41,517 nt of DNA, taken from positions 1 through 41,517 of the forward strand of contig JAFZWN010000093.1 of the NCBI GenBank assembly GCA_017617295.1. Direction: 5' to 3'. Position numbers and translations under genes: made by a program. The notes under the pieces are model-generated. The model saw only the letters and a program-made list of their open reading frames with translations, was not told the origin of the DNA and searched no databases. Positions 17,010 through 23,808 of the stretch are shown one piece after another. Positions within the stretch are counted from its first letter, which is position 1. Each line of letters opens with the position of its first letter. This stretch comes from Clostridiales bacterium (GTDB taxonomy: Bacteria > Bacillota > Clostridia > Saccharofermentanales > Saccharofermentanaceae).

Positions 17010-17948
17010 ATGAGCGATTCAACCAAGAAGAGACTTGTAACCAGAAGCGATTTTGACGGACTGGTATGTGCCATGATCCTTAAAGACAAAGGTCTTATAG
17101 ACGATATCAAGTTCGTGCATCCCAAGGACGTACAGGACGGCAAGATCGAGCTGTCAGAGAATGACATCACGACTAACCTCCCCTTTGATCCGAGATCGGG
17201 ACTCGTTTTCGATCACCACGAATCAGAGTTGACACGTAATGCCCAGGCCCAGAACAAGGACAGATATATAATCGACCCTCATGCCAAGAGCGCAGCCCGC
17301 GTGGTATATGATTACTACGGCGGCAAGGAGGGTCTCCCCCATATCTCCGAAGAACTTATGGAAGCCGTTGATAAAGGCGATTCCGCAGACTTTACTCTCG
17401 AAGAGATACTGAATCCCACCGGCTGGGTCCTTATGAACTTCCTGATGGATGCCAGGACGGGACTCGGCAGATTCCATGATTTCCGTATATCCAACTATGA
17501 CCTCATGATGGAACTCATCGACTACTGCATGAACCATACGGTAGATGAAGTCCTCGCCATTCCTGACGTACAGGAACGCGTGGTACTCTATTTTGACCAG
17601 CAGGAGAAGTTTAAGGAGCAGCTGTCAAAGATCACCCGTGTCGAAGGCAAAGTGGCTGTGATCGACCTTCGCGAACAGGATACTATATACGCAGGCAACC
17701 GCTTTATGGTCTACGCCATGTATCCCGAGACTGAGATCTCCATCCATGTGGCATGGGGTTTCAAAAAGCAGAATACGGCCGTAATGATCGGCAAGTCGAT
17801 CGTCAACAAGGCCTCCAACGCCAACATCGGCGAGCTCTGCCTGAAGTACGGCGGCGGCGGTCACAAGAACGCCGGCACTTGCCAGATCGACAATGACAAG
17901 GTTGATGAGGCTCTGCCCGACATCATCAGGGCTCTGAACGAAGCCTGA
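17010..17948 (+). CDS. DHH/DHHA1-family phosphoesterase
   Basis: 312-aa cytoplasmic protein. The N-terminal DHH domain shows a metal-binding RSDFDGLVCA motif (about residues 12-20) and FDHHES (D68, H69, H70). The C-terminal DHHA1 domain shows the GGGGHKNAGT motif that binds substrate phosphates. The family includes NrnA nano-RNases, c-di-nucleotide phosphodiesterases and exopolyphosphatases; this layout alone does not choose between them. I chose the ATG at 17010 because AAAGGAG lies 9 bases before it. An in-frame start at 16944 falls on the promoter -35. A role in degrading c-di-GMP products alongside the window's diguanylate cyclase is possible but unproven. Confidence 0.87.
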   Translation: MSDSTKKRLVTRSDFDGLVCAMILKDKGLIDDIKFVHPKDVQDGKIELSENDITTNLPFDPRSGLVFDHHESELTRNAQAQNKDRYIIDPHAKSAARVVYDYYGGKEGLPHISEELMEAVDKGDSADFTLEEILNPTGWVLMNFLMDARTGLGRFHDFRISNYDLMMELIDYCMNHTVDEVLAIPDVQERVVLYFDQQEKFKEQLSKITRVEGKVAVIDLREQDTIYAGNRFMVYAMYPETEISIHVAWGFKKQNTAVMIGKSIVNKASNANIGELCLKYGGGGHKNAGTCQIDNDKVDEALPDIIRALNEA

Positions 17949-17968
17949 TCCTTATACCCCAAAGAATT

Positions 17969-18056
17969 AAAGGATGCCATTTTTGAAGTGAACCCCTGAA
18001 GTTGGACAAACTTCGGGGGTTCACTTAATTCCGTTTAACCCGCGGGGGCATCCTTT
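17969..18056 (+). terminator. Nested hairpin terminator enclosing a palindromic insert
   Basis: Outer arms AAAGGATGCC (17969-17978) and GGCATCCTTT (18047-18056) pair perfectly and continue into a T-run, giving an intrinsic terminator for the DHH gene. The loop is occupied by a near-perfect 41-bp palindrome (17986-18026). The right outer arm is also the last codons of the convergent GNAT gene (…KKDAPAG). Confidence 0.55.
17986..18026. repeat. 41-bp palindrome resembling IS3-family transposon ends
   Basis: Left arm 17986-18003 (AAGTGAACCCCTGAAGTT) and right arm 18009-18026 pair over 18 positions with one G-U; the loop is GGACA. The left half plus loop reads GTGAACCCC..GAAGTTGGACA, which resembles the terminal inverted repeats of IS150/IS3-group elements (TGAACTGACCCC..AAAGTTGGACA style). 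It may be a solo, transposase-less remnant or a REP/MITE-like hairpin. No flanking target duplication is evident. Confidence 0.5.
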
Positions 18057-18520
18057 TTATGCTTCTCGAGCCTGTAGAGATGCTCCTCATCGATCCTGTC
18101 GATCCCGTTTTTAAAGTCATACCCCATCTTACGGTAGAAAGGCAGTCCCGTTATCGACGCGGGGATCTCTATACGGCGGGCTCGTCGCCCGAATTCATCG
18201 TTTTCGAGAGTCTCCACGATGAGCCTCCCCACGCCCTTGCCCTGATATTCCGGCAGTACGAAGATCGTGAAAAGACTGCTCTCTTCTTTCTTATCCCAAT
18301 ACGGACCGATGGCTCCGCAGCCGATTATCCGGTCCTCGTCGGTAACCACATACATATGTGTCCATGACGCTCTCCCGAGAACATGTTCTGCCGTCTCGGT
18401 CTTTATGAGCTCATCCATAAGCTCCGGGGGATAATCCTTCGTGTTACTGATCCTGATAGTTGTCCTGATCACTTCGGATACCGCTCCGGCGTCCTTTTCT
18501 TCAAATCGTCTGATCTCCAT
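18035..18520 (-). CDS. GNAT family N-acetyltransferase
   Basis: 161-aa acetyltransferase starting MEIRRFEEKDAGAVSEVIR. Motif A is LPEYQGKGVGRLIVETLEND, with the Q/RxxGxG/A acetyl-CoA loop (QGKGVG). The tail GLPFYRKMGYDFKNGID is the usual GNAT 'FYxKxGF' region. I chose the ATG at 18520 because GAAAGGAG precedes it by 7 bases; an upstream in-frame ATG at 18544 falls in a terminator hairpin. The extreme C-terminal codons (KKDAPAG) are shared with one arm of the nested hairpin at 18047-18056. The substrate is unknown. It is convergent with the DHH gene. Confidence 0.88.
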   Translation of the reverse strand: MEIRRFEEKDAGAVSEVIRTTIRISNTKDYPPELMDELIKTETAEHVLGRASWTHMYVVTDEDRIIGCGAIGPYWDKKEESSLFTIFVLPEYQGKGVGRLIVETLENDEFGRRARRIEIPASITGLPFYRKMGYDFKNGIDRIDEEHLYRLEKHKKDAPAG

Positions 18521-18540
18521 TTTTATTCTCCTTTCGTAAA

Positions 18541-18576
18541 ACAAAAGGACCGCTTATCCATTGTGACAAGCGGTCC
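18541..18576 (-). terminator. Intrinsic terminator downstream of the GH1 gene
   Basis: GGACCGCTT (18547-18555) pairs perfectly with AAGCGGTCC (18568-18576) around a 12-base loop. Read on the minus strand the stem is followed by TTTTGTTTTA, so it ends minus-strand transcripts from the GH1 gene, upstream of the GNAT ribosome-binding site. Confidence 0.75.
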
Positions 18577-18603
18577 GTTACTGATCGAGGTGTTAAATTT
18601 TCT

Positions 18604-18677
18604 ACGTCAACAGAAGGCCACTCGCGATAACATTCGCATAGAGACTGTCATATACATATTCTGCATTCTGCTGACGT
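18604..18677. repeat. Imperfect 12-bp inverted repeat between GH1 and its terminator
   Basis: ACGTCAACAGAA (18604-18615) and TTCTGCTGACGT (18666-18677) are complementary except for one wobble position, enclosing 50 bases. It lies in the 195-bp 3' untranslated stretch between the GH1 stop (18772) and its terminator. A folded 3' UTR element is possible. I see no reading frame there. Confidence 0.35.
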
Positions 18678-18771
18678 TTCTGATCATAACCGTTGATCCT
18701 TCCGTTTGGTTTTCTGTGAGTCTAGCACTTCAAATATCCTGTGTCAAACAGGGTCTTGATCCTGACCGGTA

Positions 18772-20115
18772 TCAGAGACCCGATCCGTTTGTATCCATGA
18801 CTTCCTTATACCACCATGCGGAATCCTTGATGATCCTCTCCTTGGTCCGGTAATCCACATAGATAAGTCCGAACCTCTCGTCATATCCTTCGGCCCACTC
18901 GAAATTATCCATTACGGACCAGTGCATGTATCCCAGGATGGGAACCTCGTCGGCCGCCCTGGAGAGCTCCTTCAGGTAGCGGTGGGTAAAGTCGATCCTG
19001 TATGTGTCATGGACCTTGCCGTCCAGGCAGACCCAGTCATGTTCGGTCATGCCGTTCTCGGTTATCATAACGGGAAGCTTGTATCTCCTGTAAAGATATA
19101 CCGGAGCCCAGTACATCGCCTCGGGAGTGATCGGCCAGTTAAGGGCATTATGCGGACAGCCCATATAACGGTTGCTGCCGTAAGTACCGTCCTTGGATTC
19201 GTAGCCAGCGCAATAGTAGATATTGGTCCCGTAAAAATCCAGCGGCGCGGATATCATCTTCCACTGTTCATCGGTAAACTCCGGGACCAGATCCCCGAAC
19301 TCATCGAGCAGCGACTGCGGATAATGGCCGAGATAGATAGGATCGGACCAGTAGGACATCGACAGACAGAAGTTAGCTCCGCTGCATCGGAACGTATCAT
19401 CATATGCCTTGTCGATCGCTTCCTTCGAATCATTCTCGGGCTTGAACACCGATGAATACGGTGCCATCGAGATATATGCCCTCTGCTTCGATCTCTCGCG
19501 TATCACCTTTACCGCCTTGCCGTGAGCCAGGAGCATATTGGCTCCCATCTGAAGGATCTCGGGCGGCGAGCACTTCTGGAACGGAGCAAACACTCCGAGC
19601 TGGTAAGATATTCCCAGAGCGCACTGCGGCTCGTTAAATGTCATCCAGTACTTTACGCGATCCGATAAAGCATCTACAAGGACCCCGGTATATTCGGCGA
19701 ACCAGTCGGAAGACTCTTCGTTCTTCCAGCCGCCCCTGCACTCGAGAGCATAAGGATAATCCCAGTGAAAAATGGTGACAAGAGGTTCTATCCCGTTACT
19801 GATCAGTTCGTCGACCAGATCGGAATAGAACTTCAGTCCCTTCTCGTTTATCCTGCCGGTACCTTCGGGAAGGACTCTGGCCCAGCTGACCGAGAAACGG
19901 TATGCCCGGAGTCCGATCTTTTTCATCAGGGCCACGTCTTCCTTCATGCGGTGATAGTGATCGGCCGACACCTCGCCGGTCTCGTTATATCTTATATGGC
20001 CGTATTTGGCCGTGACATCCCAGATATTGAGGCCTTTGCCGTCTTCGTTCCATGCGCCTTCGACCTGATATGACGCGGCTGCGGCACCCCACAAGAAATC
20101 ATTTGAGAAAGCCAT
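18772..20115 (-). CDS. Glycoside hydrolase family 1 beta-glucosidase
   Basis: 447-aa cytoplasmic retaining beta-glycosidase. Acid/base Glu162 lies in YWMTFNEPQCAL and nucleophile Glu353 in VMITENGMTEHD, the two family-1 signatures. The N-terminus FLWGAAAASYQVEGAWNEDG is the GH1 fingerprint (Gln17 contacts the -1 sugar). No 6-phospho-sugar-specific context (PTS) is nearby, so it more likely acts on unphosphorylated cellodextrins or aryl-glucosides imported otherwise. The chosen ATG (20115) is preceded by AAAGGAGG; an upstream ATG at 20145 overlaps the -10 element. A single-gene unit is likely, with its own extended -10 promoter and terminator. Confidence 0.95.
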   Translation of the reverse strand: MAFSNDFLWGAAAASYQVEGAWNEDGKGLNIWDVTAKYGHIRYNETGEVSADHYHRMKEDVALMKKIGLRAYRFSVSWARVLPEGTGRINEKGLKFYSDLVDELISNGIEPLVTIFHWDYPYALECRGGWKNEESSDWFAEYTGVLVDALSDRVKYWMTFNEPQCALGISYQLGVFAPFQKCSPPEILQMGANMLLAHGKAVKVIRERSKQRAYISMAPYSSVFKPENDSKEAIDKAYDDTFRCSGANFCLSMSYWSDPIYLGHYPQSLLDEFGDLVPEFTDEQWKMISAPLDFYGTNIYYCAGYESKDGTYGSNRYMGCPHNALNWPITPEAMYWAPVYLYRRYKLPVMITENGMTEHDWVCLDGKVHDTYRIDFTHRYLKELSRAADEVPILGYMHWSVMDNFEWAEGYDERFGLIYVDYRTKERIIKDSAWWYKEVMDTNGSGL

Positions 20116-20143
20116 AACGTCCCCTCCTTTTTTGTATAGAGAC

Positions 20144-20152
20144 ATTATAGCA
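20144..20152 (-). promoter_or_regulatory. Extended -10 promoter for the GH1 gene
   Basis: On the minus strand TGC-TATAAT (TG at 20152-20151, hexamer 20149-20144), with the transcription start expected near 20137, about 22 bases before the ATG. No -35 match is clear. Confidence 0.6.
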
Positions 20153-20168
20153 TGTCACGGCATCAAGG

Positions 20169-21269
20169 TCATACAGACTGCGTTGCTTCTTCGGAAGAAG
20201 TAACAGGAGCGGCGGGAGCTTCGGATGCGGCCGCGGGAATGACCGGCTCGGCTGTCATCTTTTTTACAAAGGCATCGATGCTCTCCTTTGAGTAAGCCTT
20301 TGTAAAGATGAAAGGCAATGCCAGAAGGCAGATATAGAATGCTGCCATGAGAGCGACGAGACCCCAGGTATATACATTTCCGGATCCGTCTCCGCCGGAG
20401 AAGCATGTACCGAGATTGTTATTAATGAAATGGATAGCCGTAACCACCCAGATATTGCAATCCGTTTTCATGTAAGCCCAGCCGAAGAAGATCGCAAAGC
20501 ATACACAGGCGATGACCTGGATGATGATGCTCTGAAGAGCTGTCTCGGGCGAATAGAAGAACAGGTTTATCGGCACATGCCACAGTCCCCAGATAACGCC
20601 GAGGATGATAACGCCGAGCCTGCCTCCGAACTTCTTCATGAGACGGGGCATAAGATAATATCTCCAGCCGTATTCCTCACCGAAATAAGGAAGGAATGCC
20701 AGAAATAATGAGATAGGGAGCGTGACCGCTGTGATGATCCCCGTAAACGATATACCGAAAAGCTCAGCCGTAACGGGAGTACCGCTCATGACACAACCGA
20801 GGATCGCGGGACCAAACGCGATCACAAGATACAAAGCGATAAAGAGAAGAGCGATCAGTATGCCCTTCGAAAGCTTAGGCATCGAGAGACCGTAAGCCTT
20901 TCTGATATCCTTCTTTTCGGTAAATAGCATGATAAGAGATACGATGCTTCCGGTCATGAATATACCGTTACCGAGAAGAGCGGCCGTATCGCCGTCAATA
21001 ACAAAAGTGAGGAGCGCGCAGAGGACTTCCGCCACAGTCGTGATAAGGAAAGTCCACATGAACTTCTTGGGAAGCGGGACCTTTCTGTCACCGTCTTTTT
21101 CTGTTACAAGCTGTCCGAGCATTACGCCTGCTGCGGGAAGGAACATCCATACGATGGGAAATGCTCCTGTAGCGTTACCGCTGTAAAAGACTATGCCCAT
21201 CAGTATACCGAGTAATACCGGCGTACCGAAAGTCACGAGCCAGAATAATAATGATCTTTTCTTTTCCAT
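20169..21269 (-). CDS. CPBP family intramembrane metalloprotease (CAAX-protease/Abi type)
   Basis: 366-aa, about 8-TM protein. The three CPBP motifs are present: EEYGWRYYLMPRL (EExxxR, catalytic Glu pair), WGLWHVPINLFF (metal/catalytic His) and AIHFINNNLG (HxxxN). Bacterial members cleave membrane peptides or act in bacteriocin self-immunity; the substrate is unknown here and no bacteriocin gene is adjacent. The C-terminus has an unusual Ala/Pro/Glu/Ser-rich tail (AAASEAPAAPVTSSEEATQS) with no obvious family role. A GGAGG site lies 5 bases before the ATG. It sits upstream of GH1 on the same strand, but GH1 has its own promoter. Confidence 0.9.
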   Translation of the reverse strand: MEKKRSLLFWLVTFGTPVLLGILMGIVFYSGNATGAFPIVWMFLPAAGVMLGQLVTEKDGDRKVPLPKKFMWTFLITTVAEVLCALLTFVIDGDTAALLGNGIFMTGSIVSLIMLFTEKKDIRKAYGLSMPKLSKGILIALLFIALYLVIAFGPAILGCVMSGTPVTAELFGISFTGIITAVTLPISLFLAFLPYFGEEYGWRYYLMPRLMKKFGGRLGVIILGVIWGLWHVPINLFFYSPETALQSIIIQVIACVCFAIFFGWAYMKTDCNIWVVTAIHFINNNLGTCFSGGDGSGNVYTWGLVALMAAFYICLLALPFIFTKAYSKESIDAFVKKMTAEPVIPAAASEAPAAPVTSSEEATQSV

Positions 21270-21364
21270 ACTATCCTCCGTGGATCTTTTTTTGATACCT
21301 AAAGGATAATCGTGCCCGTTAAAGATAACCTCTCTTAAGTCTAAAGAAAAAGTTAAGATATGGT

Positions 21365-22444
21365 TTACTGTTTTTTGGAGCTGAAAACGAACTTGCGCTG
21401 AATAAAATAGCTTAAGAAGAACAGGATAAGATCCACGGGGATCTTAACGGCTACTTCCGGTGCGGAAACAAACAGTTTGCAGAGTCCTGTCACGATAAGA
21501 GCGCTCGCAGTCATCTGAAGCACAGCCAGGATGACGTACTTGACTGCCGCCTTTCCCTTATTCTCGCTGCTCCTAAATACCAGGGCATAATTCATGACAA
21601 AATTACAGCACGCCGATATGACACGTGCCAGTATAGTCGAAGCGGCAACATAATATACGGGAAAATATCCTCTCAGAAGATGACAGAATACCGCAAACAA
21701 GATGATATCGATCACGCACGACGACACCGACGCTATCAGATACTTTACGAACTTGGCGGCCAGGATCTTATAGATCCGGAACGAATCCTTGAACGTATTA
21801 AAGTGAGTGGAGTGGTTCTCCTTAGAATCATAGATAGTAAGGATCGGGACCTCGACGATAGGATATCTGTCGACAGTCTCAAGGAGCATCCTGGTCTCGA
21901 ACTCGAACCTCTCCCCTTCCGTATCGAGAAGATCCTTCATAAAAGCTTTGGGAATCCCGCGAAGTCCCGTCTGCGTATCGCTTACGGTAACCCCCGAGAC
22001 ATAGCTCATGAAGTTCATCGTTATCTTATTGCCGTAATAGCTCTTCCAGGGGATCTCCTTCTTGTTAAAGGAACGTACTCCGAGGATAAGGGAATCGGGG
22101 CTACTGAGAAGCGCCTCTTTGACCTTGCCCATGCATTCCACCGAATGCTGTCCGTCCGAATCGGCAGTGACTACGCCGACCAGGTCATCCCCCATATTCT
22201 CGAGGATATACGAGAACGCCGTCTTCAGGGCTCTTCCCTTTCCCTTGTTGACCTCATGGGTCAGAAGTATGCCCTGTTCTCCTATTGTCTCACAGGCTTT
22301 ATCAAAGATATCCTTATATTCCGGTCCCGATCCGTCATCCACCATGACAACGGTACCGGCATCCTTGGCGACTATGTCCTTCAGAAGATCGATAAGTCTC
22401 TCGTCCGGCTCATAGGCAGGTATTATCGTTATTATATTTCCCAT
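21365..22444 (-). CDS. Glycosyltransferase family 2 fused to a GtrA-like membrane domain
   Basis: 359-aa two-domain protein. Residues ~4-225 are a GT2 domain of the dolichyl-phosphate-sugar synthase type: IIPAYEPD, VMVDDGSG, ADSDGQH (the DxD metal site), DTQTGLRG and FEFETRML. Residues ~235-355 are a four-TM GtrA domain (FVKYLIASVSSCVIDIILFA through FFLSYFIQRKFVF). Such fusions load a sugar onto undecaprenyl phosphate and help move it across the membrane, giving donors for GT-C enzymes such as the one at 15303. An AGGGAG site lies about 7 bases before the ATG. The domains occur separately in GtrA/GtrB phage systems. This fused form is known in Gram-positives. Confidence 0.93.
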   Translation of the reverse strand: MGNIITIIPAYEPDERLIDLLKDIVAKDAGTVVMVDDGSGPEYKDIFDKACETIGEQGILLTHEVNKGKGRALKTAFSYILENMGDDLVGVVTADSDGQHSVECMGKVKEALLSSPDSLILGVRSFNKKEIPWKSYYGNKITMNFMSYVSGVTVSDTQTGLRGIPKAFMKDLLDTEGERFEFETRMLLETVDRYPIVEVPILTIYDSKENHSTHFNTFKDSFRIYKILAAKFVKYLIASVSSCVIDIILFAVFCHLLRGYFPVYYVAASTILARVISACCNFVMNYALVFRSSENKGKAAVKYVILAVLQMTASALIVTGLCKLFVSAPEVAVKIPVDLILFFLSYFIQRKFVFSSKKQ

Positions 22445-22550
22445 TTTATTCTCCCTGACATTATTTACTCCATAATCCAGACCATTTTACACCATAAATC
22501 GATCTTTGAAGCATACCATATGTTAGGCATATTAAAATGAAATAATACTA

Positions 22551-22579
22551 TTGACAAAATATACACTCAATCTTATAAT
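22551..22579 (+). promoter_or_regulatory. Consensus promoter for tRNA-Thr
   Basis: TTGACA (22551-22556), a 17-bp spacer and TATAAT (22574-22579): a perfect sigma-A promoter, 18 bp before the tRNA 5' end. Confidence 0.9.
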
Positions 22580-22597
22580 ACTTTCCGTCGCACAAAT

Positions 22598-22673
22598 GCC
22601 GACTTAGCTCAGTTGGTAGAGCAGCTGATTTGTAATCAGCAGGTCGCGAGTTCGAGTCTCGCAATCGGCTCCA
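22598..22673 (+). tRNA. tRNA-Thr (anticodon TGT)
   Basis: 76-nt cloverleaf with encoded CCA. The D arm is GCTCAGTTGGTAGAGC. The anticodon arm is GCTGA-TTTGTAA-TCAGC, with TGT as the middle three bases reading ACA (Thr). The T arm is GCGAG-TTCGAGT-CTCGC. The acceptor stem GCCGACT/AATCGGC has one C-A mismatch at pair 6. A perfect promoter precedes it and a strong hairpin terminator follows, so it is a single-tRNA transcription unit. Confidence 0.95.
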
Positions 22674-22677
22674 GGTT

Positions 22678-22712
22678 AAAACCCCGTAACCACAGTGGTT
22701 ACGGGGTTTTTT
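22678..22712. terminator. Terminator after tRNA-Thr, usable in both directions
   Basis: A 15-bp stem, AAAACCCCGTAACCA (22678-22692) with TGGTTACGGGGTTTT (22696-22710), has a 3-base loop and is followed by further Ts. The A-run on the left gives a T-run on the minus strand, so it can also end the membrane-protein gene at 22737. Confidence 0.88.
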
Positions 22713-22736
22713 GTTATCTTCTTCCCGACAGAGTTA

Positions 22737-23612
22737 TCACCATCCCATAGCTTTCAGGATATAAGTAACCAGTCCCATAGCGAAAATCATGGATAAGGCG
22801 GAGAAGGCGTTTGCCACGAAAACATATCCGAAAAGGGTCTTTCTCTTCCGTTCCTTGGGAAACACCATGTTATAGACTGCAAACTCCAAGGCCAGGACAG
22901 ATGCTTCCAGGAGCAGGAAAAGGATAAGGAAGTATTTGATAAAGATGAGCATGATAACATTGGCAGTTACATTGGTAACCAGATTAGTAAGAAATACTGT
23001 AACGATCTCTTTTTTTGTCTTATAACCGAAAAATTTGGCGATACATGTCTCAATGATAAGAGTAAATACCAGGTTACAGAGCATTACGACGCTCATTCTT
23101 CTCTTCATGAAGCCGTCATTATAATTTTCCACGGTAAGATGATCACCGCCGGCGGAAAGATCTATCCTGTATTCATCGTGCCTGCCCATAACCGTGAAGA
23201 TATCCGAGACCCGGTATTCGCCGTTATCCGGGAAGTAGATCACGATCTTCAGGGATCCGCCGGGATTAATGGTTCCGTAATATGCTATCCTGCTATCTCC
23301 GCGGTTTACTGTCCGGGTAATGGTAGGCCGCAGGCCGTCGGGATCTTCATATTCCGCAAGGAACGAATCCAGACTCGATAGCGCATCTCTGTCTTCGTCG
23401 TTTTCGGCAGCGATATAGTAGTTTTCCATATAACCCGAATTTTCCTCATGAAACAAAATGACGAAATATTCCCTGTCTTTGGGAGCTTTCTGAACAGACA
23501 GATGAAATGCCGGTTCCGGAAGCGAGTTGGCCGACAGAGTTCCGAAGATTGACATGATGACCGTCATAACGGTAATCAGACAAACAGCGATCTTAGTATT
23601 CTTTTTTTCCAT
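22737..23612 (-). CDS. Membrane protein of unknown function (exported beta domain plus C-terminal helices)
   Basis: 291-aa protein. An N-terminal signal/anchor (about residues 8-28) is followed by an exported ~145-residue domain of strand-like segments (DREYFVILFHEENSGYMENY, GGSLKIVIYFPDNGEYRVSD), then four C-terminal hydrophobic helices (~175-290) joined by short basic loops. I do not recognise a family. There is no convincing ribosome-binding site just upstream of the ATG, so the start is less certain, although the signal-like N-terminus supports it. A TGC-TATAAT element lies about 76 bp upstream. It is on the same strand as the tethered sigma factor (stop at 23809) but has its own promoter. 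Confidence 0.75.
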   Translation of the reverse strand: MEKKNTKIAVCLITVMTVIMSIFGTLSANSLPEPAFHLSVQKAPKDREYFVILFHEENSGYMENYYIAAENDEDRDALSSLDSFLAEYEDPDGLRPTITRTVNRGDSRIAYYGTINPGGSLKIVIYFPDNGEYRVSDIFTVMGRHDEYRIDLSAGGDHLTVENYNDGFMKRRMSVVMLCNLVFTLIIETCIAKFFGYKTKKEIVTVFLTNLVTNVTANVIMLIFIKYFLILFLLLEASVLALEFAVYNMVFPKERKRKTLFGYVFVANAFSALSMIFAMGLVTYILKAMGW

Positions 23613-23687
23613 AACTTATATGCGGTATAGTAATTTTCCGTCTGCTCCTTGATTCCTGAATTGAAGTCAAAACCTCAAACAGTCTTG

Positions 23688-23696
23688 ATTATAGCA
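23688..23696 (-). promoter_or_regulatory. Extended -10 promoter for the 22737-23612 membrane protein
   Basis: On the minus strand TGC-TATAAT (TG at 23696-23695, hexamer 23693-23688), predicting a 5' leader of about 68 bases. Confidence 0.5.
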
Positions 23697-23808
23697 TACT
23701 GCCCCGTTAGCGAAACATCGGCTTCGGAGAAGAGTCCGATCAATGTCACTCATATATGATCCTATTTGCCTTTAGATCATTATGCAGCTGTTTTTATACC
23801 GGGCAGGC

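Noticed and set aside
18577..18771. A small gene between GH1 and the GNAT
   Set aside because: No frame with a start codon and ribosome-binding site of useful length; only an imperfect inverted repeat is seen.
20169..21269. CPBP protease as part of a bacteriocin immunity cassette
   Set aside because: No precursor peptide, leader motif or ABC exporter is found next to it.
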